NCBI GenBank assembly: GCA_032249695.1
Contig: JAVVHE010000022.1
Span: 1-48,111 of the forward strand
DNA length: 48,111 nt
DNA from: JAVVHE01 sp032249695
GTDB taxonomy: Bacteria; Pseudomonadota; Alphaproteobacteria; Sphingomonadales; Sphingomonadaceae
Reading direction: 5' to 3'
In this document: piece by piece, positions 24,532-32,723 of the stretch
Numbering within the stretch: position 1 is the stretch's first letter
How the letters are laid out: each line of letters opens with the position of its first letter
Position numbers and translations under genes: made by a program
Notes under the pieces: generated by a model
Database searches by the model: none
What the model was told of the DNA's origin: nothing
The model's input: only the letters and a program-made list of their open reading frames with translations

Positions 24532-26151
24532 TCAGCCGCGGGCGCGGCCGCGCGGGCCGCGGTCGCCGCCCTGCGCGGGGCGCGATGGCTGCAACGGACG
24601 CCCGACACGCTGGCCGTCACCGGGGCGCTGCGGCGGCCGCTGACGGTTGGGCTCTCCGGGACGGCCCGCGTTGTGGCGCGAAGCCTCGCCCGCCGTGCCG
24701 CCAAGCGCGCGCTGCGCCTGGCGCATCGGGCGTCCCGCCGGCTCCGCCGGCACGTCGGCTCGGTCGGCGCGCGGCACCGGATCGAAGCCGCCGCGCAAGG
24801 GGTTGCCCACCGGCCCGCGCGCAACGGCGCGCCCGTCGGCATGGCGGCCCCCGCCGCTGCGCTGGCCGCCGGGCGCGCCGCTGCGCGGACCCTGGCGCCC
24901 GCGCCCGTCCTGCCCGCGCGCGCCCGCAGCACCCCGCCCACGCCCGCCGAGGCGCTCGTCGCGTTCGTCACGCTCGGGGTTCACGTCGGGGATCGATTTC
25001 ACCGCCGCGACTTCGGCCATGAAGTTGGGCGGCAGCGGAGCGGGCGCGATCGGCTGCCTGGTCAGCCGCTCGATATCGCGGATATACGGCTTCTCGTCGG
25101 GCGCCACATAGCTCCACGCCAGCCCCTCGCGCCCGGCGCGCGCAGTGCGGCCGATGCGGTGGACATACTGCTCGGGCACGTTCGGAATCTCGAAGTTGAA
25201 CACGTGGCTGACGCCCGGCACGTCGATGCCGCGCGCGGCGATGTCGGTCGCCACCAGCACGCGCATTGAACCGTCGCGGAAGGCCGCCAGCGCCTTCTCG
25301 CGCTGCGGCTGGCTCTTGTTGCCGTGGATCGCAGCAGCCGCGATGCCAGCGCCCGCCAGCTTGCGCACGACCCGATCGGCGCCGTGCTTGGTGCGCGTGA
25401 AGACAAGCGCGCGCTCCACCTCGGCGGACCGCAGGTGCACGGTCAGCAGCGCCTGCTTCTCGGCCTGGTTCACGTGCGTCATGCGCTGCGCGACGCGCTC
25501 GGCGGTCGACGCGACCGGAGTGACCGCGACACGCTGCGGATCGGTCAGATAACGCTGCGCAAGGTCGGCGATGCTGTCGGGCATCGTCGCCGAGAACAGC
25601 ATCGTCTGCCGGCGTCGCGGCAGCAGGCCGACGATGCGCTTCAGGCTGTGAATGAACCCCAGATCGAGCATCTGGTCCGCCTCGTCCAGCACCAGCACCT
25701 CGACGTTGCTCAGCACCAGCGCGCGCTCGTCGATCAGATCAAGGAGGCGGCCGGGCGTGGCGACGAGCACGTCGAGACCGGCGGCGCACGCCTTCATCTG
25801 CCGCCCGATCGGCACGCCGCCCACCACCACGCTTACGCGCAGCTTCAGGTTGCGCCCAAGATCGCGGAACGAATCAGCGATCTGAGAGGCGAGCTCGCGC
25901 GTCGGCGCGAGCACCAGCACGCGGGTCGAATGGCGCGGCGGCGCAGCGGGGTTGCGCGACAGCCGGTCGAGGATGGGCAGCGCGAATGCGGCGGTCTTGC
26001 CCGTGCCCGTCTGCGCGATGCCGAGAAGGTCGCGGCCGGTGAGGCCGACGGGGATGGCCTGCGCCTGGATCGGCGTGGGCGTGTGGAACTTCAGTGCGCT
26101 CAGCGCCTGGGTGAGCGGTTCGGCGAGGCCGAAACTGTTGAAATCGGTCAT
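24532..26151 (-). CDS. DEAD-box RNA helicase (RhlE-like)
   Basis: A 539-residue helicase starting at the ATG at 26151, preceded by AGGA; an open frame continues 87 codons upstream but carries no helicase sequence. The motifs are in order: Q motif F...LTQAL...TPIQAQAIP (7-34), AQTGTGKT (46-53), PTRELA (83-88), TPGR (132-135), DEAD (156-159), SAT (187-189), and in domain 2 ARGIDVPGV and HRIGRTARAG. After about residue 385 the protein is an Arg/Gly-rich disordered tail, typical of RhlE-type helicases that bind RNA in the degradosome or ribosome assembly. The long leader may regulate it. Confidence 0.92.
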   Translation of the reverse strand: MTDFNSFGLAEPLTQALSALKFHTPTPIQAQAIPVGLTGRDLLGIAQTGTGKTAAFALPILDRLSRNPAAPPRHSTRVLVLAPTRELASQIADSFRDLGRNLKLRVSVVVGGVPIGRQMKACAAGLDVLVATPGRLLDLIDERALVLSNVEVLVLDEADQMLDLGFIHSLKRIVGLLPRRRQTMLFSATMPDSIADLAQRYLTDPQRVAVTPVASTAERVAQRMTHVNQAEKQALLTVHLRSAEVERALVFTRTKHGADRVVRKLAGAGIAAAAIHGNKSQPQREKALAAFRDGSMRVLVATDIAARGIDVPGVSHVFNFEIPNVPEQYVHRIGRTARAGREGLAWSYVAPDEKPYIRDIERLTRQPIAPAPLPPNFMAEVAAVKSIPDVNPERDERDERLGGRGRGAAGARGQDGRGRQGPRSGAPGGQRSGGGRHADGRAVARGPVGNPLRGGFDPVPRADRADVPAEPAGRPMRQAQRALGGTAGEASRHNAGRPGEPNRQRPPQRPGDGQRVGRPLQPSRPAQGGDRGPRGRARG

Positions 26152-26543
26152 AGATTTATCCTGGCGGGCGATCGCTCTCGCCCTCGATCGAAACACGCGC
26201 GTGCGGCCCTTGCCACCGCGCCGGAAGCCGAGCCGCGGACGCGGCACGGCGGCGGGTTGAACGACAACCCGCGCGGACCAGGGTGATCGAGGCACTGCAA
26301 CGCTCTTGGGGACGGCCGCAAAGCCGAGGCGTTCACGCCCGGCAATCCACGCCAGCCTGTCTGTCCCGCGCGCCACGACGGCACGGAGCTGCATCAAAGC
26401 CTGTGGCCGCAACGGGCGCCGAGGTCAAGGGCGGCGTCGCTTCGGGTCCGCGTCGAGATAACGATTGAAGAAACGGAACATTCAGCCTGCCTCAAGCCAT
26501 CAGCCGATATCAACCTGACCCGATCGCAAAGGGATTTCGCAGT
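26152..26543. other. Intergenic leader region between divergent genes
   Basis: About 390 bases without a gene. It must hold the promoters of the helicase (minus) and the WxPGYW-repeat gene (plus). Apart from the hairpin at 26252-26272 I see no clear element. A GGAAC near 26475 resembles the -35 of the EcfG stress sigma factor, but no matching -10 (CGTT) lies at the right distance. Confidence 0.5.
26252..26272 (-). promoter_or_regulatory. Stable hairpin in the helicase leader
   Basis: GCGGGTTG (26252-26259) pairs perfectly with CAACCCGC (26265-26272) around a 5-nt loop, about 100 bases before the helicase start on its template strand. It could be an autoregulatory site of the helicase mRNA, or part of a small RNA; the T-run of a terminator is absent. 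Confidence 0.35.
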
Positions 26544-28136
26544 ATGAGCGCGACACGCCGCCCCGCCGCCCGAGTTGCGCGCCTGCTGATCGCGGCTGCG
26601 GTGCCAGCCGCTCCGCTGCTGCTGTCCGCGTCGGCTGCCTCTGCGCAGAGCTTCGGCGTCAGCATCCGTGTCGACGTGCCGCCGCCGCCGCTGCCGGTCT
26701 ATGACCAGCCGCCAATCCCCGGGCCGGACTATGTCTGGACTCCGGGCTATTGGGCGTGGGACGACGACGTCGAGGATTATTACTGGATCCCCGGCACCTG
26801 GGTGCTGGCGCCCCAGCCCGGCTATTACTGGACACCGCCCTGGTGGGGTTACGAGGGCGGCTATTACGCCTTCCATTCGGGCTATTGGGCGCCGCAGGTC
26901 GGCTATTACGGCGGGATCAATTACGGCTTCGGCTATTTCGGCAGCGGCTTCGACGGTGGCTATTGGAGCGGGCCGCACTTCTATTACAACCGTGTGGTGC
27001 TGAATGTCGTCAACGTTACGCGTGTTTACGATCGGCCGGTGTTCGTTAACAACGTGCGCATCGTCAACTACAACGATTATCGGCGGCGCTTGTCCGATAC
27101 GCGCTTCTACCAACGCTATGCCTATAACGGGCCGGGCGGAATCGATGTGCGGCCGCGGCCGGGCTGGGACGCCCGCCCGCGCCTGGCGCGCTTCGATCTG
27201 ACCGCCGACCAGCGCGCGCACTACGAAGCCGCGCGGCGCGACCGCGAGCTGTTCGCTGGCGCCAACCGCGGCGCTCCGCCCATCGCTGCGACGCCGGCAG
27301 CGGCCCGCTTCGGCGCGCCGGGGATTGCGCGCGGCTATACCGATGGCCGCACGCAGCATCGCTACGGCCGCTTCGGCAGCGATGGCCGTGGCGACGGCGC
27401 GCGGCCGGCGATTGCCGACGGCCCCCGCGCGCAGGGCTTCGACGGCCGTCCCGCAGACCGCGACGGGCGTGCCGATGGCAGCGACGCACGCGGATCCTAC
27501 GGCCGCCCGGGAGGCGACCCGCGTGGCGACGGCCGCAGCGCGCCCGGCGCCGATGGCGGCCAGCGCTACCGCGATCGCAGCTTCGACGGCGCGCAGGCCC
27601 AACCCGGCTCGGCCCAGCCCGGGCGCGACTTTTACGGGCGCGGCCGGTTCGGAGGTGACCGTTCGCGCGATCCGGCTGCCGGCGCGGGCCTGAACGCTCC
27701 GCCGGTGGTGCAGCCCGGCACCGCGTCCCCGCCGCGCGACCCCGCGGCGCAGGGCTTCTACGGCGGGCGGCGCGGCTATTATGGCGACCGCACGCCCATG
27801 GGCGACCAGCCCCAGCGCGCGCCGGGCGACCGCCAGCTCCGCGACCGCGCCGAGCGCATGGTGCCGCAGCCGGAATCGGTCCCGCAGGCGCAGGCTCCGA
27901 GCGGGTTCTACGGCGGCCGTCGCGACCCAGGCGCGCCGCGCAGCTTCGACGGCGGGCAACGGGGCGGCGGCTTCAACGCAAGCGCTGCGCCGGGCGGAGG
28001 CTTCGCGCCGCGCGCCGTTGCAGCACCGCCGTCCCCGCCGCGCGCGCCCGAGATGCAGCGCGCGCCCGAGCAGCCGCGCCCGCAACCCACGCCGCACCCG
28101 CGCGAGGGCCGCAACCCGAACGAACGGCCGCAGTAA
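26544..28136 (+). CDS. Exported WxPGYW-repeat protein with Arg/Gly/Asp-rich tail
   Basis: A 530-residue protein. Signal peptide 1-35 (ending SASAAS/AQ), then a Tyr/Trp/Pro-rich region (about 60-150) with repeats YVWTPGYW, YYWIPGTW, YYWTPPWW and FHSGYW, a pattern found in WXXGXW/BcpO-type repeat proteins. This is followed by FYYNRVVLNVVNVTRVYDRPVFVNN and then ~330 residues of low complexity rich in Gly, Arg, Asp, Ala and Pro (DGRGDGARP, RGDGRSAPG). It should be exported and disordered in its C-terminal half, perhaps at the cell surface. I have no function to offer. Shine-Dalgarno AGGGA lies nine bases before the ATG. Confidence 0.78.
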   Translation: MSATRRPAARVARLLIAAAVPAAPLLLSASAASAQSFGVSIRVDVPPPPLPVYDQPPIPGPDYVWTPGYWAWDDDVEDYYWIPGTWVLAPQPGYYWTPPWWGYEGGYYAFHSGYWAPQVGYYGGINYGFGYFGSGFDGGYWSGPHFYYNRVVLNVVNVTRVYDRPVFVNNVRIVNYNDYRRRLSDTRFYQRYAYNGPGGIDVRPRPGWDARPRLARFDLTADQRAHYEAARRDRELFAGANRGAPPIAATPAAARFGAPGIARGYTDGRTQHRYGRFGSDGRGDGARPAIADGPRAQGFDGRPADRDGRADGSDARGSYGRPGGDPRGDGRSAPGADGGQRYRDRSFDGAQAQPGSAQPGRDFYGRGRFGGDRSRDPAAGAGLNAPPVVQPGTASPPRDPAAQGFYGGRRGYYGDRTPMGDQPQRAPGDRQLRDRAERMVPQPESVPQAQAPSGFYGGRRDPGAPRSFDGGQRGGGFNASAAPGGGFAPRAVAAPPSPPRAPEMQRAPEQPRPQPTPHPREGRNPNERPQ

Positions 28137-28278
28137 TTCGGGCGGGTCCGCCCTGGCCCGCTGAGGGGGCGGGAATTGACCCGGCGCTGGTTGCGGCGGG
28201 ACGGGGCGGCTTCGCGTGCGGAAGCGTTTAGCCCCTCCGCCGTCCCCCCTCGCCGGCGGCGCCCGGGGAGGAGAGGCG

Positions 28279-28758
28279 CTAGCCGCGGTCGCGCAGCAGC
28301 CGCCCGGCCTCGCGCTTCCAGTCCTTCGCTTTTTCGGCCTCGCGCTTGTCGTGGAGCTTCTTGCCCTTGGCGAGCGCGAGCTCGACCTTCGCGCGGCCCT
28401 GGCCGTTGAAGTAGATGCTGAGCGGGATGAGCGTCATGCCCTGGCGCGTCACCGCGCCGTGCAGGCGAGCGATCTCGCGGGCGTGCATCAGCAGTTTGCG
28501 CGGGCGCTTGGGCTCGTGATTGAAGCGGTTGCCCTGCCGGTATTCGGGGATGTTGGCGTTGATCAGCCACACCGCTGCACCGTCGGTCTCGGCATAGCTC
28601 TCGGCGATCGAGCCCTCGCCGGTCCTCAGCGCCTTGACCTCGGTGCCCTGCAGCGCGATGCCGGCCTCGAACACCTCCACCAGGAAATACTCGTACCGCG
28701 CGCGGCGGTTCTCGGCGACGACCTTCTGCTTCACCGCGGCCCGCTGCGGACGCGCCAT
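28279..28758 (-). CDS. smpB: SsrA (tmRNA)-binding protein
   Basis: A 159-residue protein that carries tmRNA into stalled ribosomes for trans-translation. The signature is clear: VAENRRARYEYFLVEVFEAGIALQGTEVKALR, then ESYAE and INANIPEY, KLLMH, and the basic C-terminal tail KGKKLHDKRE. Length is typical. Its ATG shares one base with the TGA of dapA (TGATG), so translation is coupled. The tmRNA itself is not in this window. Confidence 0.97.
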   Translation of the reverse strand: MARPQRAAVKQKVVAENRRARYEYFLVEVFEAGIALQGTEVKALRTGEGSIAESYAETDGAAVWLINANIPEYRQGNRFNHEPKRPRKLLMHAREIARLHGAVTRQGMTLIPLSIYFNGQGRAKVELALAKGKKLHDKREAEKAKDWKREAGRLLRDRG

Positions 28759-29642
28759 CAGGCGGGGCGCTCCAGCAGCCCGGCGTGCGCCAGCGCCGCG
28801 TCGATTGCCGCGCGCGCCGCGGGCGAGCAGTCGCCCAGCGGTGGACGCACCTCGTCGCGCATGCGGCCGAGGCGTGACAGCGCGTATTTGGCGGGTGCCG
28901 GGCTATTGTCGGCGAACAGCGCGCTGTGGAGCGGGTAGAGGCGGTGCTGGAGTGCGCGCGCGGTCGGAAGGTCGCCCGCCAGCGCCGCCGCCTGAAGCGC
29001 CGCGCACAGGTCGGGCGCGACGTTTGCGGTGACGCTGATGCACCCCTCCCCGCCCATCGCCGCGAAACCCAGCGCGGTGTCGTCGTTGCCCGACAGCTGC
29101 ACGAAACCCTCGCCGCAGGCGATGCGCGTCGCCGACACGCGGCCGAGGTCGCCGGTCGCGTCCTTGATGCCGACGATCCGCTGGTGCCGCGCCAGCCGCG
29201 CGACGGTGTCCACCGCCAGCGAAACGCCGGTCCGGCCCGGCACGATGTAGAGCACGATCGGCAGCACGCTTGCGTCCGCCAGCATCTCGTAATGGCGAAT
29301 GAGCCCGTCCTGCGACGGGCGGTTATAATACGGCGTCACCACCAGCGCGGCATCGGCCCCGCTGTCCGCCGCGCGGCGCAGGTGGTCGAGCGCGGTGGCG
29401 GTGTCGTTCGATCCGCAGCCCGCGATCACCGGCACGCGGCCGTTCGCGACCTCGACGCAGCGGCGGATGATCGCGTGGTGCTCGTCCACCGGAAGCGTCG
29501 GCGCTTCGCCCGTGGTGCCGCAGGGCACGAGCGCCGACGATCCGCTGAGGATTTGCCATTCGACAAAGGCGGCGAACGCCTCCTCATCGAACCGGCCTTG
29601 CGCGAAAGGCGTAACGAGCGCTGGGATCGAGCCGCTGAACAT
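28758..29642 (-). CDS. dapA: 4-hydroxy-tetrahydrodipicolinate synthase
   Basis: A 294-residue TIM-barrel aldolase of lysine/diaminopimelate biosynthesis that condenses pyruvate with aspartate semialdehyde. The Schiff-base Lys160 lies in GIKDATGD, Tyr132 in LYIVPGRTG, and the pyruvate loop GTTGE is at 42-46. The usual LYNVPGRT reads LYIVPGRT, a mild difference. The gene is followed directly by smpB with a one-base overlap, an arrangement seen in several alphaproteobacteria. Start ATG at 29642; 38 bases separate it from the divergent transglycosylase gene, so the promoters overlap. Confidence 0.95.
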   Translation of the reverse strand: MFSGSIPALVTPFAQGRFDEEAFAAFVEWQILSGSSALVPCGTTGEAPTLPVDEHHAIIRRCVEVANGRVPVIAGCGSNDTATALDHLRRAADSGADAALVVTPYYNRPSQDGLIRHYEMLADASVLPIVLYIVPGRTGVSLAVDTVARLARHQRIVGIKDATGDLGRVSATRIACGEGFVQLSGNDDTALGFAAMGGEGCISVTANVAPDLCAALQAAALAGDLPTARALQHRLYPLHSALFADNSPAPAKYALSRLGRMRDEVRPPLGDCSPAARAAIDAALAHAGLLERPA

Positions 29643-29680
29643 CTAAGGTTAAGGCCGTTCGGCTATGTGCGGGAGCACGG

Positions 29681-31732
29681 ATGACAGCACGAAATAGGTA
29701 CGCGCGGGCGCTCCTGTCCAGCTTGGCGCTGACAGTGACGATCGTTGGGGTCGCGAAGCCTCCGCAGGCGCATGCCGCGGAGATGAGCCAGGCGAGCCTC
29801 GACCTGCTCGCCGCGCGGCTGCGCGCGAACGATCAGGGCAACTACACTGCGCCCGTCTTCGCGTCGCTGTTCCCGGCGGCAGAGGATCCGGCGGTCGACG
29901 CGATCGTCGCGTGGGACCGGCTGCGGCGCCCGAACTACAACGCCGGCTTCGGCGAGATCGCGAGCTTCCTGCTCGCAAACCCCGGCTGGCCCGACCAGGC
30001 CGCGATGCTGCGCCGCGCCGAGGCGCTGGCAACGCCGCAGACGCCGCCGCAGGACCGCGTCCGCCTGTTCGAGCGGTTTGCGCCGCGCAGTGCCGCGGGC
30101 AAGCTGCGGCTGGCCGAAGCCTACCAGGCGCTCGGGCGGCGCGAGGCGGCAATCCGCTGGGCGCGCGATGCGTGGGACGATGTCGACCTCGGGCCCGCCG
30201 ACCAGTCGCTCGCGCTCACCAGCTTCGGCGGGCAGTTCGCGGCTGAGGACCATCTCGCGCGCGCGGATGCGCTGCTCTGGGCGGGCCGCACTGCCGATGC
30301 CGAGCGGATGCTGCCGTTCCTCGGCCCCGAGGCCGCGACGTGGGCACGCGCGCGCATCGCGTTAGAGCGCGGACTGCCCGATGCGCAGGCGCTCGCCGCG
30401 GCTGTGCCGGGCGAGTGGGCGCGCGACCCCGGCCTTAGCTACGACCGAGCGAAGTTTTTGAACGGAAACCGCGACCCGCTCGGCGCGCGGCGGCTAATGG
30501 CGGATGCGGTGATCGCTCCGGGATCGGTCGCCGATCCGGTGCGCTGGCTGAAGCTGCGCACCCAGCTGGCGCGCGACTGCCTGCGCGACGGGCAGTATGA
30601 ACTTGGCTACCGCATCGCAGACGGCCACCGCGCGGTCGCCCCCGGCCGGCCGCTGTCCGAACGCCCGTTCGCCGAGCGCGACGCGCTGACCGATGCCGAA
30701 TGGACCGCGGGTTGGGCGGCGTATAAATATCTCGCCCGCCCCGCCGACGCGGTCACGCATTTCGCGCGCTACGCCGCCGCCTCGGCCACGCCGACCACGC
30801 GCGCCAAGGGCCTCTACTGGGCGGCGCGCGCCTCGATCGCTGCGGGCGAGCGCGCGGCCGCGGACCGGCTGCTGCGCGACGCGGCGCTGTTCGGCGAGAC
30901 GTTCTACGGCCAGCTCGCGCAGGAGCGGCTGGGCCGCCCCGTCGCGCTGCCCGCCGACGCAGCGCCCGAGCCGACCGCCGACGAGCGCATGCGCTATTTC
31001 GCCGACCGGCGCGTCATCGCCGCGCGCATGTTGCAGCGGCTTGGCGACACGCGACGCGAGCACCTGATGCTGACCGCGCTTGCCGAAAACGCCACCAGCG
31101 CGACCGAGCGGCGGCTGGCAGCCGATCTCGGCCGCGGCGCGGGCCATCTGGAAGCAGCGGTGATCGCAGGCAAGCGCGGCCGCTCGGCAGGTGACCCGTT
31201 CGCCCGCTGGGCGTTCCCCGTCATCGCGCTGCCGCCCGAGCTCGCCGCGAACGACAGCATCGTCCACGCGATCACGCGCCAGGAAAGCCAGTTCAACCTT
31301 GCCGCCGTCAGCGGCGCGGGCGCGCGCGGGCTGATGCAGCTGATGCCCGCGACCGCCGCGCAGACCGCGGCGCGCGTGGGCGAAAGCTACAGCCTGCGGC
31401 GTCTGACGAGCGACGGACCGTACAACATGCGGCTCGGCTCGGCCTATTATGACCGCATCCGCTCGAACCTCGGCGGCAGCCACGTGCTGGCGGTCGCGGC
31501 ATACAATGCCGGGCCGGGAAATGCGTTGAAATGGGTGGCAGCAAACGGCGACCCGCGCACCAACGCCGACGTGGTGGAATGGATCGAATCGATTCCGTTC
31601 AGCGAGACGCGCAATTACGTCCAGCGCGTGCTGGAAAACGCCGTCGTCTATGACCTGATCCGCGGCGTCCCCTCTCCGATGGGTCGCACCGACCGGCTGA
31701 GCGCGTATCTGGGGAAAGCGCAGCCGGGATGA
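29681..31732 (+). CDS. Soluble lytic murein transglycosylase
   Basis: A 683-residue periplasmic enzyme that cleaves the MurNAc-GlcNAc bond of peptidoglycan with formation of the anhydro product. It has a signal peptide (1-33, ending QAHA/AE), a long alpha-helical superhelix (about 40-500) of the Slt70 U-domain type, and a C-terminal SLT domain with the catalytic Glu535 in ITRQESQF, then GLMQLMPATA, and YNAGPGNA near the substrate groove. The domain layout matches E. coli Slt. Start ATG at 29681, with GGGAG upstream. The next gene downstream is tRNA-Phe on the other strand. Confidence 0.93.
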   Translation: MTARNRYARALLSSLALTVTIVGVAKPPQAHAAEMSQASLDLLAARLRANDQGNYTAPVFASLFPAAEDPAVDAIVAWDRLRRPNYNAGFGEIASFLLANPGWPDQAAMLRRAEALATPQTPPQDRVRLFERFAPRSAAGKLRLAEAYQALGRREAAIRWARDAWDDVDLGPADQSLALTSFGGQFAAEDHLARADALLWAGRTADAERMLPFLGPEAATWARARIALERGLPDAQALAAAVPGEWARDPGLSYDRAKFLNGNRDPLGARRLMADAVIAPGSVADPVRWLKLRTQLARDCLRDGQYELGYRIADGHRAVAPGRPLSERPFAERDALTDAEWTAGWAAYKYLARPADAVTHFARYAAASATPTTRAKGLYWAARASIAAGERAAADRLLRDAALFGETFYGQLAQERLGRPVALPADAAPEPTADERMRYFADRRVIAARMLQRLGDTRREHLMLTALAENATSATERRLAADLGRGAGHLEAAVIAGKRGRSAGDPFARWAFPVIALPPELAANDSIVHAITRQESQFNLAAVSGAGARGLMQLMPATAAQTAARVGESYSLRRLTSDGPYNMRLGSAYYDRIRSNLGGSHVLAVAAYNAGPGNALKWVAANGDPRTNADVVEWIESIPFSETRNYVQRVLENAVVYDLIRGVPSPMGRTDRLSAYLGKAQPG

Positions 31733-31739
31733 GGGGCGG

Positions 31740-31815
31740 TGGTGCCCAGGGGCGGAATCGAACCACCGACACGGGGATTTTCAGTCCCCTGCTCTACCAA
31801 CTGAGCTACCTGGGC
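31740..31815 (-). tRNA. tRNA-Phe(GAA)
   Basis: The minus strand shows acceptor stem GCCCAGG/CCTGGGC, anticodon stem GGGGA/TCCCC with loop CTGAAAA (anticodon GAA, phenylalanine), T-loop TTCGATT, discriminator A and an encoded CCA; 76 nt in total. Confidence 0.97.
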
Positions 31816-31873
31816 AAGCCGTTCGCGTCGCGGCCGTGTGAGACCCGTGCATTGCTGCGCGCCGGCGGCCTCG

Positions 31874-32410
31874 TCAACCCCGGCGGAACCGCGTGGCGAG
31901 CACCGTCATCGCCCCCACACCGAGCAGCCCCGCAGCCGATGGCGACGCAACCGGCGTCGGCGCCGGCGGCCCGATCGTCGGGCCGCCGCCGGGCGGGACG
32001 TTCGCGCCGGAGCCCGGCGTTCCCCCCGCCGGCGCTGGAGTCGCAACAACCGGCGGCGCTGCGACCGACACGAAAGGCAGCCCGTAAAATCCGCCAGCGC
32101 CAAAACCCGGAACCGCAGTCGCAGGCGCGCTTCCGCTCCCCAGCGGGATCGTGCCCGCCACATCCGCCGGGCCGCCAGACAGCAGCGCCGACGCAGCCTC
32201 GCTTGGAGGCAGCGCGATGCTCGGCGCGGCGCAATCGATGACGATGCGCGCAGGCGCAGCAGCAACCACGCCGGCCCTGGGTTGATGAATCGCAGCACGA
32301 TGAACGCGCGGGCGCGCATGATGTGCGACAATTGGCGCAACATGCATCGCGGCTGCACCAGCTCCGGCACAGACACACATCTTCAGCAACCCGATCTTAT
32401 CTATCGGCAC
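31874..32410 (-). CDS. PEP-CTERM-like surface protein candidate
   Basis: About 178 residues, with a GTG start at 32410 nine bases after AAGGAG; an upstream ATG gives no such site. The N terminus VPIDKIGLLKMCVCAGAGAA is a short hydrophobic leader. The middle is Pro/Ala/Gly-rich without a recognisable fold. The last ~25 residues (PTPVASPSAAGLLGVGAM, then TVLATRFRRG) have the layout of a C-terminal sorting tail: a short motif, a hydrophobic helix and a basic end. The usual PEP triplet is replaced by ASP, so I treat this as PEP-CTERM-like only. No exosortase gene is in the window. AT-rich sequence upstream is probably its promoter region. Confidence 0.55.
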   Translation of the reverse strand: MPIDKIGLLKMCVCAGAGAAAMHVAPIVAHHARPRVHRAAIHQPRAGVVAAAPARIVIDCAAPSIALPPSEAASALLSGGPADVAGTIPLGSGSAPATAVPGFGAGGFYGLPFVSVAAPPVVATPAPAGGTPGSGANVPPGGGPTIGPPAPTPVASPSAAGLLGVGAMTVLATRFRRG

Positions 32411-32519
32411 GCGACAATACTCCTTGCACGGCAGACAGCGCACTCGCCGTATCGGCTGTGCGCCTCGCGGATTGTAAATCTCTGTTGGGAATACGTAAAC
32501 GGATTAGCTATGAAAATTT

Positions 32520-32536
32520 TCGATCGAAGCGATCGA
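32520..32536 (-). terminator. Hairpin terminator after yacG
   Basis: TCGATCG (32520-32526) and CGATCGA (32530-32536) form a 7-bp stem with a 3-nt loop directly after the yacG stop codon, followed on the minus strand by AAAATTTT. The region is unusually AT-rich. It likely ends the infA operon. On the plus strand a T-rich tail also follows, so it could work both ways. Confidence 0.55.
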
Positions 32537-32537
32537 T

Positions 32538-32723
32538 TTATTTTATCCCGTCGACCGGGCGATCCTCATCCGGTTCGCCGGGCTCGCCGTCAGCGGGAAG
32601 GGCGTAGCGGTCGCTCAGCCAGTTCAACAGGTCGCGGTCGCGGCAGCGCGCGCTGCAGAACGGGAGCAGCGGGCCCGGCAGTGCAGGGGTGGCGCAGATG
32701 GGGCAGTCAGCCGACGAAGACAT
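32538..32723 (-). CDS. yacG: DNA gyrase inhibitor YacG-type zinc-finger protein
   Basis: A 61-residue protein starting at the ATG at 32723; a longer frame upstream lies inside the previous gene. The four zinc ligands of YacG are plain: Cys7 and Cys10 (CPIC), Cys23 and Cys27 (FCSARC), followed by the conserved helix RDLLNWLSDRYALP. The family binds GyrB and blocks DNA binding by gyrase. Acidic tail typical. The start overlaps the RNase-like gene by 17 bases and a hairpin follows the stop. Confidence 0.9.
   Translation of the reverse strand: MSSSADCPICATPALPGPLLPFCSARCRDRDLLNWLSDRYALPADGEPGEPDEDRPVDGIK

Noticed and set aside
26475..26500. EcfG-type stress promoter before the WxPGYW gene
   Set aside because: GGAAC is present, but I find no CGTT-type -10 at the expected 16-17 base spacing.
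26394..28097. A 567-codon minus-strand frame opposite the WxPGYW protein
   Set aside because: Shadow composition (Arg/Ala-rich), no start region. The plus-strand protein has a signal peptide and clear repeats.
31740..31815. tRNA-Phe as an integration site for an island carrying the PEP-CTERM-like gene
   Set aside because: No integrase, no direct repeat of the tRNA 3' end found nearby, and housekeeping genes resume within 0.7 kb.
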